Source of the DNA: Symbiodinium natans
Lineage: Eukaryota; Sar; Dinophyceae; Suessiales; Symbiodiniaceae
DNA length: 64,000 bases
Direction of reading: 5' to 3'
Assembly (NCBI GenBank): GCA_905221605.1
Contig: CAJNDS010002792.1
Span: 157,372-221,371, forward strand
This document shows positions 46,349 through 57,412 of this stretch, one piece after another. The notes beneath the pieces are model-generated. The model did not search any database. It was not told the origin of the DNA and saw only the letters and a program-made list of their open reading frames with translations. The position numbers and the translations under genes are program-made. The stretch's first letter is position 1. Each line of letters starts with the position of its first letter.

Positions 46349-46445
46349 GGGTCCATGTACATATATAGTAGATACTTGGGCCTTAAAGGGGTTCCTATAT
46401 AGCAGCTTTAGGGGCCAAGTATAGACTATAAAGGTACATGGACCC
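46349..46445 (+). mobile_element. Family B element, best copy
   Basis: Termini GGGTCCATGTAC and GGTACATGGACCC are complementary. Interior ACTTGGGCCTTAAAGGGG. Confidence 0.85.
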
Positions 46446-46989
46446 TTAGGGAAACTCGCAACACAAACTGACGCAGGCTGACTGGCGAAAGCGGCTCCCG
46501 CCTTCTTTGCTCGGGTGGAGCTAAGCACCTCGTGCAGACACGCGGTCCCTGAACCCCGAAACCCCCAAATCCCCAAAACCCTAAATAATTTCATGGTAAA
46601 CCCCTAAGCCCCCAAACCCTAAACGATGCCAACCAAAACCCCGAAACCCCGAAAACCCTTATAAAACCCCCCAATTAAAACCTCTAAACCCGCAGCCCGT
46701 TTCATGGATCCCGAACTCCAGATTGCAGGGTTTGAGAAGGATTGTCTCAAAGTGCTTCTGGACATGATTTCCGCATCCCTGTCCCGCGGCCGCGTTGAAT
46801 TTTGGACCCCACTGCGGCCTCAAACCCAAGAAAATATGTCGAGTTCTCTTGGTGAGGAGAAAGGGAGACTAGGTACCTTATAATTTCCGCTCCCGAAACC
46901 TAAACCCTAAGCACTAAAACCTTTTCGCTAAACCTCTTAAGTAAATGACAGTAGCGGGCACCGACCAGCGGGGACCGGCCACTCTACAT

Positions 46990-47092
46990 GGGGGTTTCCG
47001 AAAATAGGGGGCACCTAATTTGGGGTTCCTTTTAAAGGATTCTATAGTATTTAGGGGTGTATAAGGGGTACCAACATTTTTTTCGAAAACCC
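46990..47092 (+). mobile_element. Family C element
   Basis: GGGGTTTCCGAAAATAGGGG to TTTTCGAAAACCC. Confidence 0.78.
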
Positions 47093-47171
47093 TGCACCCT
47101 ACCCCCTAAACCCATAGATATGTATATATGTGTATATACATATATATCTGTATATATAGATACGTGCCCAG

Positions 47172-47270
47172 CCTCGGAAATCTTCGAGACGGTTGCACCC
47201 ATGGCGTCGACAGAAGCAAGAGCCACAATAAGTCGATGCTTCGGGCCGAAAGCAACGCAGAGTGGCTCAA
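47172..47270 (+). CDS. Candidate internal exon, strand uncertain
   Basis: After gtgcccag with two carried bases the frame reads SEIFETVAPMASTEARATIS and continues to TCAA before GTCTTTAG. The minus strand over about 47163-47265 is equally convincing: PLCVAFGPKHRLIVALASVD and on to CAC before GTATCT. An AT microsatellite lies on the left and G-rich heptamers on the right. Confidence 0.38.
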
Positions 47271-47751
47271 GTCTTTAGGGTTTAGGGTTTAGGGTTTAGG
47301 GTTCAGCTTGTAGAGTATATCCCTAAGGGTCCAAGGACTCTTCTTTTAAGGTTTCTGGGTCCCAAAAGCCTTATTCTTGAAGGCTTTTGGACTATTTTGA
47401 GCCTAAGGGCATAAAGTTTAGGGTTCAGAGTGTGGGGTTTAACGTAACCACACCAGCCAGGTGAAATGGTGTGTACCCTTCGTTGGTTCTTGCAATAAGG
47501 ATTGTAGTAGTTGGGGCTGTACTTAGGCGCGGTGTTCCTTATTTTGGGAAATCCCCCTCTGCCAAAAGTCTCATGCAGGTATTGCATTCCCGGAGACCTC
47601 TTAATTAAAGGGCAAGCACTCTTAAGTCGTATTAGGATCCCTAAGGACAAATTTCAGGAATCTTTCCTGATATATTCAGCCCCAGATCTTAACATCCAGT
47701 GTGGGGCCCAAGCGGTGAGCCAGAGACCCTGAGCCAGAGGACCCTACCTGA

Positions 47752-47838
47752 AGGCTCCTGTGTAGTTCCTTTTTGGGTTAGTTTTAGGGGATGATGGTAT
47801 ACTACCTTACCAAGGTACTACATAGGAGCTTTTGGGTC
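47752..47838 (+). mobile_element. Family H element
   Basis: AGGCTCCTGTGTAGTTCCTT to ACATAGGAGCTTTTGGG, same interior TTTTTGGGTTAGTTTTAGGG. Confidence 0.78.
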
Positions 47839-48006
47839 AGCCCCAAAACCACAACCCCTTGTTCGTCCGTGGCTGCTTTTCGATGGCAGACTCGGCTCAC
47901 TCCACCCGAAGCGTGCATGGACCGTGCCATGGGCACCGTTGGGGAGCGGCGTGGAAGCGGCAACAAGGCGGGTTGCGGGTTTTGGGGTTAGGGTTTCGGG
48001 TTCAGG

Positions 48007-48130
48007 TTTAGGGTTTAGGGTTTAGGGTTTAGGGTTTAGGGTTTAGGGTTTAGGGTTTAGGGTTTAGGGTTTAGGGTTTAGGGTGTAGGGTGTAGGGTGT
48101 AGGGTGTAGGGTGTAGGGTTTAGGGTTAAG
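48007..48130 (+). repeat. (TTTAGGG)n then (TGTAGGG)n
   Basis: About ten standard units followed by five TGTAGGG units and TTAAGGGG units. Confidence 0.93.
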
Positions 48131-48189
48131 GGGTTAAGGGGTTTATGGGGTTGAGGGAACGTGCGCACATATGGTTTACAGGAGGTGGT

Positions 48190-48895
48190 TTATCGGCCTG
48201 ACAGAGTTCATTGATTTACGGGTCTTGTAAGGGTTGTCGGATTGTAGAGTTTACAGGGCTTGTAGGGTATCGGTATAGGCCTCAGCTTGGAGCACTAGGC
48301 ATAGAGCTCCCCCAGCTGATACCTACATGCGCCGAAAATTTTGGGTTTAGGGTTCAGGGTTTCAGGTTTGCTGGATTCTGCTTGCACTTAAACCAGGTCT
48401 CCCCAACAACAAAGAACTAGAAAACAGGGTCCAAATACTAAACTAGACGGCCAAGTGGGGACAAATCATCCCAAGCGCTTGGAAGGATCAACCCCTATAT
48501 CACACGTGATCAATCCTTGGACCCAACAACCTGTTCTTTCCCTACGCCTCAAATCCTAAAAGAAAGACCCTAAATTAAACCCTGAGCCCTATAAGCCCTA
48601 AGCCCAAAGCCCAGACCTTACACCCCAAACTCGCTGAAATCCCAAAGCGTGAACCGCAATAAAAGCTTGAGCCCAACTAGGTTCACAAGATTTCGACGCC
48701 ACAGATATCAACCCTTAAAGAATTGGACCCTAAATCCTAAACCCTAACCCCTAAAACCTAAAATCCTAAACCCTAAAAACTCTAATCTAAACATCCAACT
48801 GAACCAAAAAGACTTGGACCGCCCTACCAAGGTGAAAGAAACTAACTTTTGAACCCAACTGATCTGAACAACGTAAGCTGAAACAGACTAGGTTG
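48190..48895. other. Low-copy DNA, no feature recognised
   Basis: Few heptamers, no clear inverted repeats, and only short unsupported open frames. It probably belongs to an intron or intergenic space. Confidence 0.5.
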
Positions 48896-49139
48896 AACCC
48901 CCTAAACCCTAAACCCTAAACCCTAAACCCTAAACCCTAAACCCTAAACCCTAAACCCTAAACTACGTTTCGCTGCCCTGGAATCCCTGAGCCCCTCCTG
49001 CAGGTCAAGGTGGGGCTTCGGGGTTAGGGGGATTGGGCTGACCCTAAACCCTAAACCCTAAACCCTAAACCCTAAACCCTAAACCCTCATCCCTACACTT
49101 AAGAACTCAAATCCCAAACCCTAATCCTCTTGGCTTCAG

Positions 49140-49249
49140 GGTTTCGGGCTTTCGAGATGGCAGGCAAGAGTTGTCGGGGAAAGAGAAGACGTTCTGGGTA
49201 AAGTTGTCCTCTCAGTGCGAGGTATGCAAGTCAGGACAGCAGAGCTGCG
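49140..49249 (+). CDS. Candidate internal exon
   Basis: Acceptor tract atcctcttggcttcag, then 36 codons in phase 0 including REDVLGKVVLSVRGMQVRTA, ending CTGCG before GTTTAGGG. Two carried bases match the next candidate (49613). All three plus frames are open here, so the frame is chosen by phase. Confidence 0.38.
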
Positions 49250-49612
49250 GTTTAGGGTTTAGGGTTTAGGGTTAGGGTTTAGGGTTTAGGGTTTAGGGTT
49301 TAGGGTTTAGGGTTTAGTAGGCCTACATGACTCCCGTCTTGTTGTGTTTGAAGTGCCCGCGGGCTCTTCGCGCATCGAATTCTGCAAACACAATGTGTAC
49401 AGAGCTGCTGAATTACTACGGGCGACCAGAGGGCAGGAGTGGGCATTTACAAGTAGCGAGATCTGATGTGCTTTCGTTTATAAGATTACACATTCGAACT
49501 GACCTTGTACAACTAAACCCTAAACCCTAAACCCCAAACCCTAAACCCTAAACAAGCCCCTGAGTTCAAGAAGTAATCCATGAAGTGCCCCTGGCGTCAC
49601 CATCTGCTACAG

Positions 49613-49658
49613 CGATAACTGCCTTGCCAGGGTGCGTGCGGCCTGCATGGCGTGGCTG
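49613..49658 (+). CDS. Candidate internal exon
   Basis: After accatctgctacag, one carried base, then DNCLARVRAACMAWL to CTG before GTGTGACC, ending in phase 0. It lies between two C-rich runs (49514-49553 and 49697-49771). Confidence 0.35.
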
Positions 49659-50023
49659 GTGTGACCATGGGCTCAACAACATTTTTGTTTTTACAGTAAA
49701 CGCTAAACCCTAAACCCTAAACCCTAAACCCTAAGCCTTATAAACCCTAAACCCTAAACCCTAAGCCCTAAGCCAGCAAACTGCCAGTACTTCACACTGC
49801 AGTAGCAAAAGCCAGCCCCAAACTGTCCGTTTAAGATGCCAAAAAATCATCCCATTAAGGTGCACCTTGGCCCTTATTGATCTAAGGCTAGCTGCATGGT
49901 CCCTTTGATAACGGGCCTTGCGAAGGGGACGCCTCATGCCCGTAGAACACGGTGTACTTTGCGGCGGGGGGGGGGGGGGGGGGATGCACGGTTCAACATC
50001 AACACGCTGAGCCACGCAAGCAG

Positions 50024-50079
50024 GCTTTCGATGTAACCTATGAAGACTCCTCCACGCACCTTGTCCTCCGCACACGGGT
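50024..50079 (+). CDS. Candidate internal exon
   Basis: After gcaagcag, AFDVTYEDSSTHLVLRTR then two bases to GT before GTAGAGTTTAG. Phase fits both neighbours (49613 and 51181). Minus-strand reading GGVFIGYIESLLAWLSVLML is a hydrophobic alternative. Confidence 0.33.
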
Positions 50080-50468
50080 GTAGAGTTTAGAGCTTTTTAT
50101 AAGGGTTTTTGGAACGAAGGGTTTAGGGTTTTTGTTGGGTTTAGTGGCTTTAGGGGTATGCGGTTTAAGCATCCAAGGGTTCAGGGCTGAAAGTGCTCAA
50201 CTTTAACATGGGCCCTGAATGTTCGTTCCTCATACCCCAAGGTTTGTATACATGTTTCTATATATGTACATATATGTACATGTATTATGTATATGTCTTC
50301 TGTATTTAGATGATGTGTACATATATACATATATAGATACACCCTTATGTACACCTTTACAAGGGTTCCCATATGCTCCTCAGAAAAAGGACAAAGGCGC
50401 ACAAGGGCGTGTGGCCCTACACTGGAAGGACTTAGCCGCTGCGTGTGCCAGGAGGCTACAGACCCAGA

Positions 50469-50591
50469 GGGTCCATGTACCCTTATAGTAGACACTTGGG
50501 CCTTAAAGGAGTTTAGGGTTTAGGGTTTGGGTTTAGGGTTTGGGGTTTATGGTTTAGGGTTGAGGTACATACTCTATGGGTACATGGGCCC
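50469..50591 (+). mobile_element. Family B element interrupted by heptamers
   Basis: Both termini intact, but after GGGCCTTAAAGG the interior is replaced by about 60 bases of TTTAGGG/TTTGGGG units before the right end resumes. Confidence 0.83.
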
Positions 50592-50871
50592 TCAGGGAGA
50601 CTAAGCAACAGCTTCAGCCGGCGATGGCCGGCATCTGCTGACCAGAATCCTTTAAGCTGCTGCCTGGTCAGTGGGATTTAGGGTTTAAGTTCAGGGTTTA
50701 GGGTTTAGGGTTCAGGGTTTGAGAAGGGGGGGGGGGGGGTGTAGTTTTAGGGTTTAGTGTTTGGCGCTGTCATTCTTGTAGGGTTTTCCCAAGACAGGAA
50801 CATCCTTTTGTGGGGGGGGGGGGGGGGGGAGGTTCCTATAATAAGGGTTGTGGGAGTTTGTGCGGGCTCTG

Positions 50872-51096
50872 TCTCCCTCTGCCTCTCTCTCTCTCGTTCT
50901 CGCGCTCTCTCTCCCTGTGTCTCTCCCTGTGTCTCTCCCTGTGTCTCTCTCTGTCTCTCTCTGTCTCTCTTTGTCTCTCTGTCTCTCTCGCTCTGTCTGT
51001 CTCTCTCTCTCTCTCTCTCCTCTCTCGCTGTCTCACTGTCTCTCTCTCTCTCTCTATCGCTCTCTCTCTCTCTCTCTCTCTCCCTCTCTCTCTGGG
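50872..51096. repeat. (TC)n-rich microsatellite
   Basis: CTCT tracts with TCCCTGTG sub-repeats. It lies inside the candidate intron between 50079 and 51181 and creates Arg/Glu and Ser/Leu open frames that are not genes. Confidence 0.94.
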
Positions 51097-51180
51097 TCAT
51101 CTGTTCACCCTGGCCCACAGTTTTGCTCTCTAGGGACTACAGAAGTTGAGGGTGGGTCAAGCACCTAAACAAGCCCACAG

Positions 51181-51229
51181 CTTCGACTTCGACCCTGAGC
51201 TGGTAGGAATCATACAAGTCATGGAACAG
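51181..51229 (+). CDS. Candidate internal exon with strong splice sites
   Basis: Acceptor caagcccacag, one carried base, then FDFDPELVGIIQVMEQ, then CAG before GTGGGTTTAGGG. Both sites are near consensus. The candidate intron to the next exon (51230-51310) is only 81 bases and is almost entirely heptamer repeat. Confidence 0.45.
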
Positions 51230-51310
51230 GTGGGTTTAGGGTTCAGGTTAAGGGTTTAGGGTTTAGGGTTTGGGGTTTGGGGGTTGGGCTTAGGGTTTAG
51301 GACTTCGAAG

Positions 51311-51393
51311 GTCGGGGCTCAACCCGTCCAAGCCTCCTATGAGATCTCGGAGGTTCTCGCTCTCCACCTGGGCCATTCTGGAGGCTTTATAGG
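51311..51393 (+). CDS. Candidate internal exon, strand uncertain
   Basis: After acttcgaag, phase 0, VGAQPVQASYEISEVLALHL and on to ATAGG before GTTTAGGG. Phase-compatible with the 51181 island. The minus strand reads MAQVESENLRDLIGGLDGLS with high G/C third positions and is a real alternative. Confidence 0.33.
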
Positions 51394-51666
51394 GTTTAGG
51401 GTTTAGGTTTATGGTTTTGGTTTAGGGTTCAGGTTTAGGATTCTAGGGGTTGTACCTTGGACCCTTAAGGTTGTACCCCTTGGGTTTTGGGGACCCTTTT
51501 TTGGGGATCCCTAAGGCAGTATAAGGGCCACATTAGGAGTAGATTAATGGGAACCTTTAGAGGTACGAGTCTCAATCCCTCGAACGTAGTGGAAGTCACA
51601 CGGGTTGATCTAAGTTGTGTTCGGGGTGCAGGGTCTCATTTTCTCTCTATAGACATGCCACGCACT

Positions 51667-51698
<32 letters not shown>

Positions 51699-52031
51699 GT
51701 ACATACACGTATACACAGATTTATGCATACACTTATACATCTACATATACATATGCACCTGCAAACAAATACATAAATAGATAATTCAAATATATGAATA
51801 AGTATAAATAAATAAATATATATATATATATACACATGTATATACGCATACATATATACGTTTACATTCCCCCCCCCCGGGCCTAGGGACCCCCATAGCG
51901 ACGGTTCCCACAAAAAGGTACATTTTGGTGGTCAAAACTATCAAATCACTGACCGATGTTGCCCTCTCCATTGCTGATTGTTCATGCCTTGTGGCCTATG
52001 TATACATTGCATGCATATATACACATCTGTG

Positions 52032-52062
<31 letters not shown>

Positions 52063-52079
52063 GCACAATTGGAAGAGGC

Positions 52080-52180
52080 GGGGGTTTCCGAAAAAAGGGG
52101 TACCCTTTTTGGGGCCCTTTAGGGGGGCTTCTGTTCTATTTGGGGTATAAAAGGGGTACCCCCCCCCCCCCCCCCCCGGT
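52080..52180 (+). mobile_element. Family C element, right end lost in poly-C
   Basis: GGGGGTTTCCGAAAAAAGGGG at left; the right side runs into a C run at 52159-52178. Confidence 0.6.
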
Positions 52181-52266
52181 CCTGGGAAATGCCCAGGTCT
52201 GTACTACTTACTCTTATTATATCTACAGACAACATCCAGAGCCCAACCCACATCAAGATCTATAGG

Positions 52267-52327
52267 TGGGAGGTTTCCGAAAATATCTGAGGTCCATGTT
52301 CAGGGTCCCTTACTTTCGTAAACCCCC
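52267..52327 (+). mobile_element. Family C element, short
   Basis: GGGAGGTTTCCGAAAATA to TTTCGTAAACCCCC with a shortened interior. Confidence 0.68.
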
Positions 52328-52366
52328 TGGTCAATTCGCCTGCTCCCGGTGGCGCCGGATCTGCAG

Positions 52367-52450
52367 CAGGAAGCGCGCGAAGACTTCGACCAAATCCCGG
52401 CGCGAGTCGTTCTCACTCCTTCAAAGCAACCGGCCGCGTCTAGAACTTAG
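52367..52450 (+). CDS. Candidate terminal exon
   Basis: After ggatctgcag, phase 0, QEAREDFDQIPARVVLTPSK and on to TAG at 52448-52450. It follows the family C element (52267-52327), whose right end would lie in the preceding intron. The minus strand is also open (NDSRRDLVEVFARFLLQIRR). Confidence 0.35.
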   Translation, partial: QEAREDFDQIPARVVLTPSKQPAASRT

Positions 52451-52646
52451 GGTTAAACAATTCCAATTTCAGATTAGTGTGTAGGGTGTATGGTGTATGG
52501 GGTTTAGGGTTTAGGGTTTAGGGTTTAGGGTTTGGGGTTTAGGATTTAGGACTTAGGGTTTAGGGCCTAGGGTGTTCAACATGGGAACTGTTCAGGCAAT
52601 TCCACAACTGTGGACCCTTCGGCTTGTCGTGGCTGGGGCATGCATA

Positions 52647-52770
52647 CAGGGTGGGGCCCCCTAGTTATAAGTAGAGTTACAAGGGCCCTAAATTGGGTTA
52701 TAATTAAGGACCCTAAGTTAGGTTATAAGTCCCTTAACTACAGTTAGTATAGTAAGGGGGCCCCACCCTG
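52647..52770 (-). mobile_element. Family A element, 124 bp
   Basis: Same orientation as 20304 with a 4-base internal addition (TTATAATTAAGG). TA on both sides. Confidence 0.9.
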
Positions 52771-52857
52771 TATGGGCCCTGAGAAGTGTTGATTAAATTC
52801 GTCCCGCTGCTGAGCGTCGGCGAGGATCAAGGTGACTCTGTACAAGACTCACCCTCA

Positions 52858-52957
52858 GGGTCCATGTACCTAAATAGGGAATACTTGGGCCTTAAAGTAC
52901 CTCCTATTTAGGGGACTTTAGGGCCCAAAAGTACGCAATAATGAGGTGCATGGACCC
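52858..52957 (+). mobile_element. Family B element
   Basis: GGGTCCATGTACC to GGTGCATGGACCC with the shared interior. Confidence 0.82.
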
Positions 52958-53726
52958 TTAGCGTCAGCTGCAGTCGAGCTTCTTCGGAGGTGGATAGACC
53001 TGAGCTGCTGGAAAGCGCACCGCCCCTGCCCGCCGCTGGTGGCAAGCACTCGCAAAATACGAACTTGCAAGAATTGGAACAGTCGGAACAAAGCCCCTTG
53101 GCTTCAACTACACACATCCTGGAACCCTAAACCCTAAACCCGAAAAACTAAACCCCGAAACCCTAAACCCCTAAACCCCTGAACACTAAACCCTAAACCC
53201 TAAACCCTAAACCCTAAACCCTAAACCCTAAACCCTCAACCCAACTCCCCAGTCCGCCCGGCAATGACCAGCTTCATGCAGGCTGGGCTGCATTTCGCAG
53301 ATCGTCGAAGTAGATCGCCAACTCCTTCAGAATGCAAGACTCGCTATCAGAGAGCTGCTATCAAGGCCATTTAGTTTGGTAACCTGAAAGAGTGCTGAAG
53401 ATGTGCGGAAGCGTTTGGGAGTCAAAGTTTGCACATGAAGTGGTTCGGCTTTGAGAGCTTCGGGTTTTCAGCGTTTAGGCTTGTCAGCCCTAACCCTAGC
53501 TAATCTGTAGAGCAGGGCTTTGAATCATTTAGGGTTTAGGGCTTAGCGTTTAGGGCCAAGTACAGGTACCCTCCCAAAAAAGACACTAACAACGACGCGC
53601 CGTCAACTCCCCCCCCCCCCCCACTCCCTAAATCCTAAACCCAAAACCCTAGACCCTAAACCCTAAACCCTACACCCTAAACCCGAAACCCAGACCCCAA
53701 AACCCTAAACCCTATACCCCCTAAAC

Positions 53727-53803
53727 TCGCCTTGTAGAGCAGGATGAGGTTGAAAGCTGACTCGCCAAGGTCCTCCGCCGGCTGCAGATGATCTTTGACG
53801 AAC
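53727..53803 (-). CDS. Candidate internal exon on minus strand
   Basis: After cagcgggag (minus sense) one base, then FVKDHLQPAEDLGESAFNLI, continuing to GCGA before GTTTAGGG, 25 open codons. Over the whole island the plus strand has stops in all three frames, although a shorter plus exon (53770-53820, VLRRLQMIFDEPPAGLR) is possible. The best single case for minus-strand coding. Confidence 0.38.
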
Positions 53804-53815
53804 CTCCCGCTGGGC

Positions 53816-53992
53816 TGAGGGTTTAGGGTTTAGGGTTTAGGGTTTAGGGTTCAGGGTTCAGGGTTCAGGGTTCAGGGTTTAGGGTTTAGGGTTTAGGGTT
53901 TAGGGTTTAGGGTTTAGGGTTTAGGGTTTGGGTTTTAGGGTTTAGTGTTTAGGGTTTCGGGTTTCGGGTTTAGGGTTTAGAGTTTAGGGTTG
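53816..53992 (+). repeat. (TTTAGGG)n array with a TTCAGGG block
   Basis: Standard units, then a run of about five TTCAGGG units, then standard and TTTCGGG units. Variants cluster rather than scatter. Confidence 0.94.
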
Positions 53993-53999
53993 GCTGGGC

Positions 54000-54500
54000 T
54001 GAGGGTCGCGGGTTTGCTGATGGAAACATCAAACTGATCATCAAACATGGCCATAAAAATCAGGGATTTTAAGGCATCAAAATCATCATGAAAATGGTCC
54101 AACACTCAGGGATTTTTAGGGTCTTTAGAGCTCAAATCTCAGGGCTTCGAGGGCGTTGGCGTTGGTGTTGTGAAGCACGTTTTTGGACACTATACCCAGG
54201 CCCATCTCCTTTTCAAGGTACGTACTCGCTAAGGTGCCCTCCAAAACATGGCATGAAGATGCCTTCATTAAAGACCATTCAAAGACCCTAAGCCCTAGAC
54301 CTAGATGCTTTTGAAAGACCCCGCTTTCTTACGACCATACGTTAAGCGAATTCAAGGGAACCCTTGGCCCTTACCAACGGGTACATGCATCGGACGAGTA
54401 GCTCAGAACCTTGTTCTAAGTCTCAGAGTGCTATGTACCAACGAAGGCCTTTGCTTGCAAGGGAACCTGGACACCTGAAAAGCGAGAATTAGGGTCTTCG
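54000..54500. other. Low-copy DNA, no feature recognised
   Basis: Contains ATCATCAAA/ATCATGAAA motifs near 54030-54100 but nothing I can name. A small island at 54826-54869, between family-like DNA and G-rich heptamers, is open on both strands. Confidence 0.5.
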
Positions 54501-55369
54501 CTGAAACCCTAAACCCTAAACCCTAAACCCGAAACCCTAAACCCTAAACCCTAAACCCTAAACCCTAAACCCTAAGCCCTAAACCCTAAACCCTAAACCC
54601 TAAACCCAAAGCCGATGTGAACATGGGCAGTTCTCTAAATTATAGGGTCCCTGGTCCTTATTTTCAGGGTGCTGTACTACGTATAGATACTATATATATA
54701 TATATATCATACCAGAATATACTATAATATTGATGATAACACAAAATATGTCATGAAAGTTCTTTAAGAACCACCCATATGGGCCTACTCTGGGTGCGAG
54801 TGAGGGGCCCGTGCCTAAACCTGACCTGGGCGTCTCTCGACCCCGGTTGGAGACGCGAATGTGTGCAAACTTTCAGGGTCTGGGGTTTAGGGTTTAGGGT
54901 GTAGGGTTCTTCAGCTTATAGGTTTAGCGTCTAGGGTTTTGGGGGGACCGGCAAGAAGCATTCAAGCCTCCAGTGGACGAGGTGGTAAGTCGACAAACCG
55001 TTAGGCCGAAAGGGCCAATACACGAGGGGTTTTTGAACTCGGGAAAGGGGCTTGGGTTTCGGGTAACCCTCTTGAACATGCATTCCGAGGTATCATCCTC
55101 TTAAAGCCAATAAGAGAAAAGATGATATGTCCAAAGGGTGGCAGCCAAGAGACTGATGCATGACGTCAAAAAAGAGGTCATCGTCGTCGACATCTGCCTC
55201 GTCCTGCAAGGCTTGACGACTTCCGTCTTGCTTGCAGCTGGCTGTCTGCTTGTTGCTCTTTTCTCTGATTTTTTCTCCAGGTGGCCCAGCAACCGCATAC
55301 TACTTGAGACTACCTAGAACAATGGGAGAAAAGGCACTACCGGGCACCCGGGCTTTGCTTGCAAGAGGC

Positions 55370-55475
55370 CCTAAACCCTAAACCCTAAACCCTAAACCCT
55401 AAACCCTAAACCCTAAACCCTAAACCCTAAACCCTAAACCCTAAACCCTAAACCCTAAACCCTAAACCCTAAACC
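55370..55475 (+). repeat. (CCCTAAA)n array, about 15 units
   Basis: Perfect heptamers followed by a 50-base GC-rich island and TTCAGGG units. On the minus strand that island reads VKKPARQRRF then stop. Confidence 0.95.
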
Positions 55476-55635
55476 GGGCTGGGCCCTAAAAGCGGCGCTG
55501 GCGCGCTGGCTTCTTCACAAGGGATTCGGGTTCAGGGTTCAGGGTGCTCTAGTAGGCAGTTCACAGATCTTTCCAACTAAGACTTATCAGATCTGAGGGT
55601 CTAGGTTAGGGTTGAGGGTCTAGGGCTATGAGTTG

Positions 55636-55838
55636 GGATGCTCCCATACTCACAGTCCTTAATAGGGATTATAGTACCCCCGGCCCTCAATAAGGTCCCT
55701 AACCTCCTTTACAGGGTTCTGATGTATGGGGCCCTTAATTTGTATAGGGTATGCAAGGGGTATAAGGGGTACCTGTTTAAGGGCCCAAACCAAGGGACCA
55801 TGTAACTACCCTTAGATAGTACAAGGGGGAACATCCCA
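55636..55838 (+). mobile_element. Family D element interrupted by family E element
   Basis: Left TTGGGATGCTCCCATACTC and right AAGGGGGAACATCCCAA are intact. A family E copy occupies about 55680-55818. Confidence 0.78.
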
Positions 55839-56676
55839 AGCTATAAACCCCAAACCCTAAACCCTAAATCCGAAACCCTAAACCCTAAACCCATAAGCCC
55901 AAATCCCGCGAAAAAGACAAATTCAGCCAGGACACGGCCGAAGGCTTGGGCACGAGCGTCCGCCTGGGGGGGGGGGGGGGCGTTGTGCTCGGGCTCCGAA
56001 GCCCTATAAGCTAAACCCTAAACCCTGAACCCTAAACAAAAACAAAAAACCAAAAACCAAAAACCCTAAACCCTAAACCCTAAAGCCTAAACCCTAAACC
56101 CCATATAACCCCCAAACCCTAAACCCTAAACCCTACACCCTACACCCTAAACCTTTCGGAGCGCAACGCGAAACCCTGACCCACACGGGCCTCCGCCGCT
56201 CCATGGTCACGGCCTCGCCATCTGGGCGGACGTACCTCCAACAAGGTTTTGGGTTTAGGGTTTAGGGCTTAGGGTTTAGGGTTTAGGGTTTCGAGCTTAG
56301 GGATATGAGCTTCGGGTTTAGAGTTTTGTAAGTTGTGTTAGCTGGTTGTTAAATTAGGGTTTAGGATTTAGGGTTTAGGGTTTGGGGTTTAGAGTTTAGA
56401 GTTTAGGGATTCGGGTTTAGGGTTTAGGGTTTAGGGTTTGGGGTTTGGGATTAGGGTTTGGCGTTTGGGGTTTTGTAAGTTGTGTTTGCTTATTGTTAGA
56501 GCTGTATGCTTGGTAGCCCGGTGGTACCCCTCACCCTTTTCTTGGTTCAACGTTCCCTTCTAAAGGAGCCAACCCCCAAGAAAAGGTACCCTTTTCTTCT
56601 AGTATGGGTACCAAGTACCCTAAACCCTCAACCCTAAACCCCAAACCCTAAACCCTAAACCCTAAACCATTGGAAG

Positions 56677-56779
56677 CCTCATGGTTCGGTTCCGTGGTGC
56701 CCTGGCCAAGCTCCGGGGGGCTTTCCTACCAAAATTCTCCCGAAAATCCCAGGGCGTCCTTGGGCGAAGGAATCCCTAG
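56677..56779 (+). CDS. Candidate internal exon
   Basis: After cattggaag, two carried bases, SWFGSVVPWPSSGGLSYQNS and on, open to CCTAG before GTTGGCC. A second plus frame begins with ATG (MVRFRGALAKLRGAFLPKFS), a basic, helix-like N-terminus, but ends in TAG at the same GT. Between C-rich (56620-56668) and G-rich (56794) runs. Confidence 0.35.
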
Positions 56780-57317
56780 GTTGGCCATGCAGGGTTTAGG
56801 GGGTTTGGGGGGGGTTTAGGTTTAGGGTTTAGGGTTTAGGGATTCCGGGGGGGGGGGGGGGGTTAGGGGGTTTAGGGGGTTCAGGGCTTAGGGTTCCCAA
56901 TGGGCGCCACCCTGAGTTTGCAGCTGTGACTAATATGAAGTTATGGCATGCCGCATGGGCTTGCAACAGGATGCTATTCGTGTTGTGTGGTGCTTCTTCT
57001 GCTAGGGGGTTTAGGGTTTAGGGTTTAGGGTTTAGGGTTTAGGGTTTAGGGTTTAGGGTTTAGGGTTTAGGGTTTAGGGTTTAGGGTTTAGGGTTTGGCC
57101 TGCAGCTTATGAACTTGCAAGGAATGAGTTGCTAGTGCAGCTTCTAGGGGAGCAGAAGGTTCAGATCTGATTGGGATTGTGATGGCAAGGTGCACAGAGG
57201 TTGTACTAAGTTACGTCCTTACTCACTCCTGAACCCTAAACCCTAAGCCCCAAACCCTAAACCCTAAACCCTAACCCGAAACCCTAAACCCTAAACCCTA
57301 CACCCTAAACCCTAAAC

Positions 57318-57386
57318 CCCTCTAGGCGACCACCCACGGCGCACTCGCCGTTATCGCAGATGTTTTGCACCGAGTAGAGGCCCTGC
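57318..57386 (-). CDS. Candidate internal exon on minus strand
   Basis: Minus sense: after gaaagcacaag, one base, then QGLYSVQNICDNGECAVGGR and on to GAGGG before GTTTAGGG. Most codons end in G or C. The plus strand is open with a good TTTCAG end but gives an Arg-rich, less natural peptide. Flanked by heptamers on the left and a family J element on the right. Confidence 0.35.
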
Positions 57387-57412
57387 CTTGTGCTTTCAGG
57401 GTGTACTTGGAG

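Noticed and set aside
50747-51168. Arg/Glu-rich and Ser/Leu-rich open frames
   Set aside because: By-product of the TC/GA microsatellite.
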